Source of the DNA: Pseudorasbora parva
Taxonomy: Eukaryota > Chordata > Actinopteri > Cypriniformes > Gobionidae
Reading direction: 5' to 3'
Assembly: GCF_024679245.1 (NCBI RefSeq)
Contig: NC_090177.1
Coordinates: 40,794,303 to 40,858,302, forward strand
DNA: 64,000 bases
The notes under the pieces: model-generated
The model's database searches: none
Told to the model about the DNA's origin: nothing
What the model saw: the letters and a program-made list of their open reading frames with translations, nothing else
Part shown: positions 56,208 to 64,000 of the stretch, piece after piece
Layout: each line of letters begins with the position of its first letter
Position numbering within the stretch: position 1 is the first letter of the stretch
Program-made: the position numbers and the translations under genes

Positions 56208-56330
56208 GAAGGATCAACATTGTAGTTATAAATGTAACTACAGAAATTAATTACAGATGTAATTGCATGCAGGTATTTTTTTTAATGTAAGTACAATGTT
56301 AAAACATGTATGTACACAATAAGTGCTTTG
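56208..56330 (+). repeat. Dispersed fish repeat abutting the minisatellite
   Basis: 'gtaactacagaaattaatta' and 'gtaattgcatgcaggtattt' then 'tgtatgtacacaataagtgc' form a phrase of a dispersed repeat common in fish. The last minisatellite unit flows into it ('gggtagggttaggtgtaagg'), suggesting the 42-bp unit arose by local expansion of part of this repeat. Confidence 0.55.
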
Positions 56331-56389
56331 TATCTTTAACTGATCGGTCCAGATGAGATGTTAGTGGATGTTAAATGTCAAATACATTA

Positions 56390-57380
56390 TCTATTTTGAA
56401 GATTGGTTTTGAGAATGTTCCTCTAATCCTTCAGCACTTTGGTTGGACTCAAAATGGATTCCTGTGTAAAGGAAGGAGACAGCACAGTCTTTTAAAGGTG
56501 GACAGATAACTGGACATACAAACAATGTAGGAGTGACGGGGTAAAGGGTGTTGAGATTGAGGGAGAAATCAATAGAAAATCAGCGTTTTGGGACGGCCAC
56601 TCATTTATCAGATGACACGGTTAAATAGCGTTAAGGCACTAAAAATGAGAAAAATATGTCCCGTCTCGGCCATCGTATTGATCACGCGTGAATGGGCCTG
56701 TGGAAGGCTGAAGCTACTAATAAAATAAGACATATCTGAAAGTGAATCAGCCAAGAATCGATCGGGATGGTGATCAAGGCCAAAAACATCTTCACTGGGA
56801 TTTAAACCCTGATACTCTGATATACTCTTATATACCCCCCCAACACACACACACACACGCTTGCACACCTCACGTGACAGGCGTTTGACAGGGGGGATAC
56901 TTCTCAAATCTCGATTTGACTAGAATGGTCAACTTTGTCCGGAGATCCTGCCGGAAGCCTTAAGAAATCTGGAAGCTCAAGGTTAAAAAGTTTGGCTTCA
57001 TGATTCTCATCATCTTAAACCTTCCTTTAATCTAAATGCTTATGATTGTGTGATTGAAATGAATTTCTTGGAATGGCAGGACTTTAAATGTGTCTGTGAG
57101 CAATTAAAATGCATTATTATAATAATATTATGTTTAATGGTGAAATAATTTCAGTTGAAACAATGTTAATATCTATATCTAAATGCAATCTTAGACACTT
57201 AATGCGTGAAGTAATGTGCATTATGTAACAGATTACTGTTTTTGATGTAACGTGCATGATGAATTGCCAGTTTAGGCTGGGTTTCATCATTTAATCTGAC
57301 AGCACCAGTTGGATCAGGTCTGTCTGTTGTCTGGAAGTTAATGAGCAATTTTGCTTTCTGGATTGGGCTTGCTTATTTGG
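56390..57380. other. Low-repeat island, candidate conserved non-coding elements
   Basis: Non-repetitive sequence without exons. Dense AT/GC mosaic motifs include 'ggccactcatttatcagatg' near 56595 and 'cgtattgatcacgcgtgaat' near 56674. A short (AC)n occurs near 56843. Best candidate in this half of the window for regulatory DNA, by composition only. Confidence 0.35.
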
Positions 57381-57389
57381 AGTTATTTT

Positions 57390-58546
57390 AAAGGGTAAGT
57401 TCACCCAAAAATGAAATCATTAACTCCTCGCCCTAATTTTGTTCCACACCCGTAAGACCTCCGTTCATCTTCAGACACAGTTTGAGATGTTTTATATTTA
57501 GTCCGGGAGCGAATGCAAGTCTATGCACAGTATACTGTCCATGTCCAGACAGGGAATTGTGGCAAGCAGCGGGGTGAGGGACCGCGAGAGCGGGCCAGTG
57601 ACAAGTGCTAATGAGTGCCAGCGGAGTGACGGGAGCATAAAAGGAGGAGTGAAGGCAGCGAAAGACGAGAGAGGACCAGGCCTGGATTTTATGTTATGTT
57701 TTGTTCACGTTCTGTTGTGTGTGCGGGCAGCCTGCGGTTTACTTTACTTTCGTTTTGTTTATTTATTTTGAAATTAAAGTTGTTAAACGTTCGCCGGTTC
57801 CCACCTCCTTCCTTCCCATCTACGAACTGCGTTACAGGAAAAAAAAACATCATCACAGTAGTCCATATGAGACATCAGTTAGTTCATTAGAATGTCTTGA
57901 AGCATCGAAAATACATTTTGGTCCAAAAACAACAAAAACTACGACTTTATTCAACATTGTCTTCTCTTCCGGGTTTGTGTTCAATCCTCAAATAAAGATT
58001 CAAACAATCGATTCACTGATTCACAATCGTTTGAATCTTTATTTGAGAAACACGGAAGAGAAGACGATGCTGAATTAAGTCGTAGTTTTTGTTATTTTTG
58101 GACCAAAATGTATCTTTGATGCTTCAAGAGATTCTTATTAACCCACTGATATCTCATATGGTCTACTTTCATGATGTTTTTATTCCCTTTCAGGAGATGG
58201 ACAGTATAGTGTGCATACACTCTCGAACTTAAAGTTCCTGTTCTTCGCGATTCCATCTTTCAAACTTTAGTTAGTGTGTAATGTTAATGTTAGAGCATAA
58301 ATAATACCTGTAAAATTATAAAGCTCAAAGTTAAAAAACAGTGTTTTTTACATGCGAAACATGAAATCATGTTATATTGCACACTGTAAACATAATCAAG
58401 GCTTTAAAATCACACGAAAAATGAGACCTTTAATAGAAAATATCTTAAACTGTGTGTGAAGATCAACGGAGGTCTTACGGGTGTGGAACGACATTAGGGA
58501 GAGGAGTTAATGACAGACTTTTCATTTTTGGGTGAACTAACCCTTT
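57390..58546. mobile_element. Large foldback element (AGTTCACCC family) split by a solo LTR
   Basis: Left 'aaagggtaagttcacccaaaaatg' matches the right 'tttttgggtgaactaacccttt' as an inverted end; the arms also share 'cacacccgtaagacctccgt' / 'acggaggtcttacgggtgtg' and the core hairpin 'tcaaataaagattcaaac' / 'gtttgaatctttatttga' around 58012. A 279-bp LTR-like block is inserted in the left arm at 57558-57836. There is no coding capacity. Confidence 0.8.
57558..57836 (+). mobile_element. Solo LTR, 279 bp
   Basis: The block starts TGTGGCAAGCAG and ends TGCGTTACA (TG...CA). It contains a TATA-like 'cataaaagg' at about 57637 and is absent from the otherwise matching right arm of the foldback element. 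The flanks GGAAT (57553-57557) and GGAAA (57837-57841) are a 4/5 match for a target duplication. Orientation is inferred from the TATA-like motif. Confidence 0.6.
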
Positions 58547-58614
58547 AAGTCCGCAAATCAGGAAACTTTTTTAGGTTAGGTTACTTCAGTCTTTATGCCC
58601 AACAGCGTTAAAGC

Positions 58615-58980
58615 ATTTCCCCGGCTTCAAAAGCCCTAACTGACTTCCGTACACTACCTTCATCCACCAGCCCTATCAGATAGTGTTTTTTTTTTAGTCC
58701 ATTTTTCCTGGAGCTTATATATAATTTCTGTCGTGTCATGCGAATGCATGAATGTATAGGTGGAGCTGCATGGTAGAGGATGCTGGCGTAAGCCGGGGTC
58801 TGCAGACCAGGACCCTACTGTCTGTGCTGCTCCTTCATTACCTAAGTGCTTTACGCTGTGATTTAATGGGTTCATTCTGCACCTCTCCGCCCTGAACTTC
58901 TGAACATGCTTTATGACTGTTGTGACTTGTTTCAAGTAGAGATTTTAAATGAGGAAATGTAAAACATGCCCTTTTGAGAA
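58615..58980. other. Low-repeat island, candidate conserved non-coding element
   Basis: Complex sequence with 'gtcatgcgaatgcatgaatg' near 58735 and 'ctttacgctgtgatttaatg' near 58849; no exon or repeat identified. A regulatory role is inferred only from composition and context. Confidence 0.3.
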
Positions 58981-59190
58981 CCAGGAAAGCAGTTAACATT
59001 AAACGTGTCAACGAACAAACGAGAGCGCTGTGTTTCAAGATCGTTTTTGTAATTTTCCTCATGTTTATCTACACCTATAAGCTGCGTTTATTTGATGAAA
59101 TGCAATACTGTCAAATATTATTACAATTTCAAATGAATGCTTTATATTTAACATTAGTGCAAATGTTTATATATTCATAATTATGATGTA

Positions 59191-59413
59191 CAGTCTTGTT
59201 CAAAATAATAGCAGTACAATGTGACTAACCAGAATAATCAAGGTTTTTAGTATATTTATTATTGCTACGTGGCAAACAAGTTACCAGTAGGTTCAGTAGA
59301 TTGTCAGAAAACAAATGAGACCCAGCATTCATGATATGCACGCTCTTAAGGCTGTGCAATTGGGCAATTAGTTGAATTAGTTGAAAGGGGTGTGTTCAAA
59401 AAAATAGCAGTGT
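59191..59413 (+). repeat. Left terminal inverted repeat of Tc1 element
   Basis: 223 bp with outer and inner direct repeats about 196 bp apart, the likely transposase binding sites. The only length difference from the right arm is the extra 'ttagttgaa' copy near 59371. Confidence 0.9.
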
Positions 59414-59526
59414 GGCATTCAATCACTGAGGTCATCAATTTTGTGAAGAAACAGGTGTGAATCAGGTGGCCCCTATTTAAGGATGAAGCCAACACTTGTT
59501 GAACATGCATTTGAAAGCTGAGGAAA

Positions 59527-60522
59527 ATGGGTCGTTCAAGACATTGTTCAGAAGAACAGCGTACTTTGATTAAAAAGTTGATTAGAGAGGGGAAAACCTA
59601 TAAAGAGGTGCAAAAAATGATAGGCTGTTCAGCTAAAATGATCTCCAATGCCTTAAAATGGAGAGCAAAACCAGAGAGACGTGGAAGAAAACGGAAGACA
59701 ACCATCAAAATGGATAGAAGAATAACCAGAATGGCAAAGGCTCAGCCAATGATCACCTCCAGGATGATCAAAGACAGTCTGGAGTTACCTGTAAGTACTG
59801 TGACAGTTAGAAGACGTCTGTGTGAAGCTAATCTATTTTCAAGAATCCCCCGCAAAGTCCCTCTGTTAAAAAAAAGGCATGTGCAGAAGAGGTTACAATT
59901 TGCCAAAGAACACATCAACTGGCCTAAAGAGAAATGGAGGAACATTTTGTGGACTGATGAGAGTAAAATTTTTCTTTTTGGGTCCAAGGGCCACAGGCAG
60001 TTTGTGAGACGACCCCCAAACTCTGAATTCAAGCCACAGTACACAGTGAAGACAGTGAAGCATGGAGGTGCAAGCATCATGATATGGGCATGTTTCTCCT
60101 ACTATGGTGTTGGGCCTATTTATCGCATACCAGGGATCATGGATCAGTTTGCATATGTTAAAATACTTGAAGAGGTCATGTTGCCCTATGCTGAAGAGGA
60201 CATGCCCTTGAAACGGTTGTTTCAACAAGACAATGACCCAAAACACACTAGTAAACGGGCAAAGTCTTGGTTCCAAACCAACAAAATTAATGTTATGGAG
60301 TGGCCAGCCCAATCTCCAGACCTTAATCCAATTGAGAACTTGTGGGGTGATATCAAAAATGCTGTTTCTGAAGCAAAACCAAGAAATGTGAATGAATTGT
60401 GGAATGTTGTTAAAGAATCATGGAGTGGAATAACAGCTGAGAGGTGCCACAAGTTGGTTGACTCCATGCCACACAGATGTCAAGCAGTTTTAAAAAACTG
60501 TGGTCATACAACTAAATATTAG
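59527..60522 (+). CDS. Tc1-like transposase, DD34E, intact
   Basis: Complete 331-residue frame, ATG 59527 to TAG 60520-60522, matching the usual Tc1 transposase length (about 340 aa). The N-terminal part (about 8-105) has the paired-like helix-turn-helix DNA-binding domains with a basic GRKRK AT-hook/nuclear-localisation linker at 53-57. The catalytic triad is present: D144 (WTDES), D235 (QQDNDPKH) and E270 (NPIENLW), spaced 34 residues between the last two. The enzyme binds the direct repeats in the inverted ends, cuts and inserts at TA. No stop or frameshift is visible, so the protein may be active. A hAT element abuts its stop codon without changing the protein. Confidence 0.95.
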   Translation: MGRSRHCSEEQRTLIKKLIREGKTYKEVQKMIGCSAKMISNALKWRAKPERRGRKRKTTIKMDRRITRMAKAQPMITSRMIKDSLELPVSTVTVRRRLCEANLFSRIPRKVPLLKKRHVQKRLQFAKEHINWPKEKWRNILWTDESKIFLFGSKGHRQFVRRPPNSEFKPQYTVKTVKHGGASIMIWACFSYYGVGPIYRIPGIMDQFAYVKILEEVMLPYAEEDMPLKRLFQQDNDPKHTSKRAKSWFQTNKINVMEWPAQSPDLNPIENLWGDIKNAVSEAKPRNVNELWNVVKESWSGITAERCHKLVDSMPHRCQAVLKNCGHTTKY

Positions 60523-60525
60523 TTT

Positions 60526-61351
60526 TAGGGATGCACCGAAATGAAATTCTTGGCCGAAGCCGAAACCGAATAATAATGAAATGCTTGGCCGAAGACCGAA
60601 GGCCGAATACCGAACGCGGTGTTTCGCATTTTTTCCATTTATTTGGCAATTTTTTTTTACCATTACAATAATTAAATAGTAAAAATTTGCTTTTTACTAT
60701 TTTGTGTTGCTTTTCAGAGAAATAAATCAAATAACAAAAATACAATTTCAAAATATTTATTTAACACTGAATTTTTTTTAACATTCCAGCAGATATTATA
60801 CAAACTAAGCACAACATAACTTAAAATAAATAATTAGTAAAATAAAAAAATATATTTTTATTTGGCCATCTTAGAAGCCCCCCTTCTTGAATAGCTTATG
60901 TTAGGCCTATAACTGACTGCTGAAAGAATGTAACTCTGTATGTCTACAACAACTAATGTGCATTGAATAGTGCAAAAAATGTGGATGAACCCACAACAAA
61001 TAAATAACTGTCTTAGACATAAGCCTACTTAGCCTACTTCTTCAGGAAAAGTGGCAGGTTCTTCTTTATGAAAAGTAGCTTCTCTGCTTTCTCACATGAA
61101 AGTCGGTTCCTCTTCTCATCGATGACATGAGATGCAGCACTAAACAGTGCTTCCACACTGCTGACATGTTTGCTGCATAAAGCACGCAGCTCTCACTCTA
61201 CGTGGGTTACTTTTTGATCGCGTCATTAAAAACGTCATTGTTCGGCCAAAATTATTCGGCCTTTTTACTTATTCGGCCGAATGCCGAAAGTGCTTTTTTT
61301 GGCTATTTTCGGCCGAATAATTTCGGTTGCCGAATATTCGGTGCATCCCTA
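60526..61351. mobile_element. Non-autonomous hAT element nested in the Tc1 transposon, 826 bp
   Basis: The ends TAGGGATGCACCGAA and TTCGGTGCATCCCTA are inverted. They are flanked by the exact 8-bp duplication ATTAGTTT (60518-60525 and 61352-61359). Subterminal 'ggccgaa' motifs are repeated many times on both sides. A C-terminal fragment of a hAT transposase remains on the minus strand (61034-61192), so this is an internal-deletion derivative of an autonomous element. Confidence 0.93.
61034..61192 (-). pseudogene. hAT transposase C-terminal (hATC dimerisation) remnant
   Basis: A 52-codon frame on the minus strand ends at TAG (61036-61034). It contains SSVEALFSAASHVIDEKRNR and EKAEKLLFIKKNLPLFLKK, matching the end of ZBED-like hAT transposases where the E-x-L-F-S motif marks the dimerisation domain. 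The N-terminal zinc finger and the catalytic domain are absent. Confidence 0.8.
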
Positions 61352-61441
61352 ATTAGTTTAGTGATTCACAGGATTGCTAAATCCCAGAAAAAAAAAAAAT
61401 GTTTGTACAAAATAGTTTTGAGTTTGTACAGTCAAAGGTAG

Positions 61442-61655
61442 ACACTGCTATTTTTTTGAACACACCCCTTTCAATTAATTGCCCAATTGCACAGCCTTAA
61501 GAGCGTGCATATCATGAATGCTGGGTCTTGTTTGTTTTCTGACAATCTACTGAACCTACTGGTAACTTGTTTGCCACGTAGCAATAAAAAATATACTAAA
61601 AACCTTGATTATTCTGGTTAGTCACATTGTACTGCTATTATTTTGAACAAGACTG
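61442..61655 (+). repeat. Right terminal inverted repeat of Tc1 element
   Basis: 214 bp, inverted copy of 59191-59413, with both direct-repeat transposase-site motifs kept. Followed by TA at 61656-61657. Confidence 0.9.
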
Positions 61656-61730
61656 TATATAATAACATTTTTCATTATGCAATGGTTTGAAAAAAGTAGT
61701 GTAATGAAGACTTCTGCTATATACAGTGAA

Positions 61731-61913
61731 TAGGGCTGTCAGTGTTAACATGTTAACGCATGCGATTAATTAAAAATCCTTACACATGTAAATAATTTAA
61801 CGCAAAATTATTACATTTAACATTTAAAAAAAATTATATTAACATTTTTTTATGGTTTATAAGTGACCAAGTAAAAATATTTTTTATAAAATTGTAATCT
61901 GTTGACAGCCCTA
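61731..61913. mobile_element. Short hAT-type MITE, TAGGGCTGTCA ends, 183 bp
   Basis: TAGGGCTGTCA at the left and the complementary 'tgacagcccta' at the right; the interior carries 'gttaacgcatgcgattaatt'. Same family as 42380-42872. No clear 8-bp duplication. Confidence 0.7.
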
Positions 61914-62219
61914 ATATAAATATACATTTTATTAAATTTATACTGTATATTTATGCATTTGATATATTTCTTTAAATTGACACGGTAACTGCGGTTCATC
62001 ACATGAATATAAAAGTAACTTTTCCACATGTTTTTCTCGATCTTGAACAATATTTACAATTGTTTTATTATTTAAAAACTAACATATTTAAAAGTTTGTG
62101 TGAAGTGTGCCTCTGCTAAATTTGCTTTGAATAAATGGCTTGCTTTTTTAATTGAATGCAAAGACATTTATACATTTTAAGTGTTTTACGTGTTTATTAC
62201 ACTGTGAAATACTTGATTC
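61914..62219. other. AT-rich intergenic, nothing recognised
   Basis: Strongly AT-rich sequence with no repeat ends, exon or RNA gene I can support. Confidence 0.4.
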
Positions 62220-62439
62220 TGATTGGTCAATAACGGCCGCTCATCCGGGTACTACGAGTTATCTTGACCGGGACTACTTCTATGCTTAACGCTGACGCCA
62301 TCTTGTGGCTGTTAAATACTTAAACACCCATGGCTACAATGGAAGACTTCAAGGCAGGTTTCCTTTATAATGTTTTTAATATAGATATTTTTCTTACACA
62401 AACGCATCGATTCGAGTCAGAAGGCTCTATTAACCCATC

Positions 62440-62652
62440 AGAGCCGTGTGGAGCACGTTATTTGACGGACAGCTGCATTTTTTATGGACTTCAAACACAA
62501 CTACAACTACTGCTGGGATTAACGTTAGCCTGGACTTTTTAAATATAACTCCGATTGTATTTGTCTGAAAGAAGAATGTCATACACCTATAATGACTTGA
62601 GGGTGAGTAAATCATAGGCTTGGTTTCATTTTTGGGTGAACTAACCCTTTCA
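62440..62652 (+). repeat. AGTTCACCC-type repeat, right end (relative of 300-433)
   Basis: 'ctgaaagaagaatgtcatac' followed by 'gacttgagggtgagtaaatc' and 'tttttgggtgaactaaccct' closely follows the fragment at 300-433. Non-coding. Confidence 0.55.
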
Positions 62653-62810
62653 GCATTCATTTTCAACATTTAGCAGCAATAGATAAAGGCTTAAAGCAGG
62701 TTGGAACTGTTTTTCTTCGCGGAAGCTTTGCGTAAGAGCTAATCAAATATTTAATCTCGAGACAATATTTTGTGTCTAATTTATTTGAGACTATTAGCCG
62801 TGTAATAAGC

Positions 62811-62943
62811 GGGATAATGTCCACCCAGCCGGATGTTATCGCAGAATAAACCCCTTCAGAGTGATGCTCCGCTTCGCGTCGGGGTCCTGATCACTCTGTC
62901 GGGGTTTATTCTGCGATAACAACCGGCTGGGTGGACATTATCC
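62811..62943. repeat. Near-perfect hairpin, 44-bp arms
   Basis: 'gggataatgtccacccagcc' at the left pairs with 'ggctgggtggacattatccc' at the right, and 'gttatcgcagaataaacccc' with 'ggggtttattctgcgataac'. The loop (about 62856-62899) itself pairs partly through 'agagtgat' and 'atcactct'. This is the strongest short palindrome in the window. Confidence 0.9.
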
Positions 62944-63109
62944 CTTACTTATAGCATTCCATTCATTTCATTTACCCAAATGTTTAAAAAAAAATCATGT
63001 TAAACTACATCATTTTGATAGTGCACTTTAGATATTTTACTTACTATGCACAATGTTGGGGAAAGTTAATTTTAAAAGTAACGCATTTCAATATTGTGTA
63101 ACTCCCACT

Positions 63110-63230
63110 CTAAAAAATGCTGGGTTGTTTTAACCCAGTGTTGGGTCAAATATGGACTAACCTAGCAATTGGGTTGTTTTAATCCTGCGGTTGGGTTAAA
63201 TATTTGCTTAAAACAACCCAACTGTCGACA
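63110..63230 (+). repeat. Dispersed repeat with TGGGTTGTTTTAA units
   Basis: 'gctgggttgttttaaccca' and 'attgggttgttttaatcc' with 'gcggttgggttaaatattt' repeat the same phrase three times. This is a common fish repeat with internal short duplications. Confidence 0.6.
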
Positions 63231-64000
63231 CTGAACGTAAGAAAGCCATAAGAACATTATACAATCCTGTAGATGTGGATCTGTACATCCACGTATCCTT
63301 AAAGAAAGGTCATTGCTGAAAGTCTCGCTGATGTAAGAGTGAATCTAATAAGAGGACAGATGGTGGAAACAGTAAATGTCAGTGCAAGTGCTGCTGGGAA
63401 AAGTCTCCGTTGTGCACCGCAGGATGATTACGCACAAATTTTTTGAGATCCTTTCCAACATTAGCCCAAAAATGTCCCCTAAATCACGGGGGAGAAAAGA
63501 TGAATACTTAATTTCCGGGATTTAACTGAAGAAATGTAAAACCTTTTTTTCAGTTTTTCATTTTCCCATAAATATCTTTTTTTTCCCGCAGTCATGTGAT
63601 TGTTGAAAGCCATGCCTGTGATTATTCTCTGGAGTCTCGGCTCTCTCTCCATCCGCCGATCTCGGATCGCTCGCAGATATGAGCCGTCAAATACCAGAGT
63701 CTTGGGCCTGTCAGCGGTGAAGGAAGCCTGGCACATTACGGGACAAAGCTGCAGTTCCCAGAATCCCTCTATAGATCCATCCGAATTTCCTCCAGTTCCA
63801 GTTGATCCCTTCCAAATGCAAGAGGAAACATCCTGTCAGTGGAAGCAGGTGTTTAATCAGGCTGTCAGAGGAATTTTCATCAGTCTAATGATGTTTGCAC
63901 GTTTCAATGCAAATACGCATCTTTTCTGGACACGTCAGTTCTGGGAAATGAGAACAAGGTGTTGAAAAGTTGTGCCGTTTTTATGGGACAGTGTCAGGAA
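63231..64000. other. Low-repeat island at window end, candidate conserved non-coding element
   Basis: Complex sequence without exons. It includes an octamer ATGCAAAT at 63907-63914 within 'tttcaatgcaaatacgcat', preceded by 'tcatcagtctaatgatgttt'. The frames over 63479-63965 lack family similarity. The segment runs off the window. Confidence 0.35.

Larger units (their letters stand above)
59191..61655 (+). mobile_element. Tc1-like transposon with IR/DR ends (2,465 bp including nested hAT)
   Basis: Inverted repeats at 59191-59413 and 61442-61655 begin and end CAGTCTTGTTC / GAACAAGACTG and are flanked by TA dinucleotides (59189-59190, 61656-61657), the Tc1/mariner target duplication. Each arm carries two direct repeats of TGTTCAAAATAATAGCAGT type (59197-59215 and 59393-59411 in the left arm), an IR/DR layout as in Sleeping Beauty-type elements. 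The left arm has a 9-bp tandem duplication (ttagttgaa). Removing the nested hAT and its duplicated 8 bp leaves 1,631 bp, the usual length for Tc1. The transposase is intact. Confidence 0.95.

Noticed and set aside
46110..56290. Open frames of 223 to 2,496 codons on both strands
   Set aside because: They are translations of the 42-bp minisatellite. The period is a multiple of 3 and the unit has no stop in several frames, so long frames occur on both strands at once. There is no non-repeat domain, start context or splice logic.
59742..60467. Minus-strand frames of 81-139 codons
   Set aside because: Shadows opposite the intact Tc1 transposase.
63600..63965. 121-codon + strand frame near the window end
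   Set aside because: No family similarity, no flanking splice signals, and codon content unlike dhx35; probably chance in non-coding DNA.

Overview
This is vertebrate nuclear DNA, almost certainly from a teleost and probably a cyprinid-type fish. The evidence is one spliced gene with canonical GT/AG introns, many of them only 73-100 bp, set in a dense layer of fish-type DNA transposons: Tc1 with an IR/DR layout, hAT elements with 8-bp duplications, TTAA-flanked foldback MITEs, and the AGTTCACCC foldback family. A tRNA-derived SINE and long (TG)n, (TA)n and (CT)n microsatellites are also present. There are no operons, Shine-Dalgarno sites or CRISPR arrays. The species assignment is inference from repeat style.

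Region 1 (1-33.8 kb) is dhx35, a DEAH-box RNA helicase, on the + strand. I could place 19 coding exons between 1065 and 32405, 643 codons plus the stop. The first exons (about 58 residues by comparison with the human protein as I remember it) lie upstream of the window. A 1.36-kb 3' UTR ends at an AATAAA near 33743. The last intron is 14.6 kb and is largely mobile elements. Its centrepiece is a 7,778-bp endogenous retrovirus lying antisense to the gene, with two 567-bp LTRs that look identical, a 5-bp target duplication, a serine-tRNA primer site, intact gag and pro-pol frames joined through one in-frame amber stop, and no recognisable env.

Region 2 (33.8-46.1 kb) is intergenic: a decayed Tc1 copy, a field of GATATC/ACTAGT dyads, (TA)49, a 1-kb TG/GA tract, a TTAA-flanked element carrying an exon-like P2X7-tail-type segment, hAT and Tc1 fragments, and islands of non-repetitive sequence. 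Region 3 (46.1-56.2 kb) is a single 10.1-kb minisatellite of about 240 copies of a 42-bp G-rich unit with TTAGGG in nearly every copy and visible higher-order repeats; its enormous open frames are an arithmetic artefact of a period divisible by three. Region 4 (56.2-64 kb) has more low-repeat islands, a foldback element split by a solo LTR, and a Tc1-like transposon with an intact 331-residue transposase into which an 826-bp hAT element has inserted exactly across the stop codon.

In mammals DHX35 borders a gene desert leading to MAFB. The gene-free, island-bearing sequence downstream of dhx35 is consistent with the start of such a desert, but no mafb sequence is visible and this is inference.
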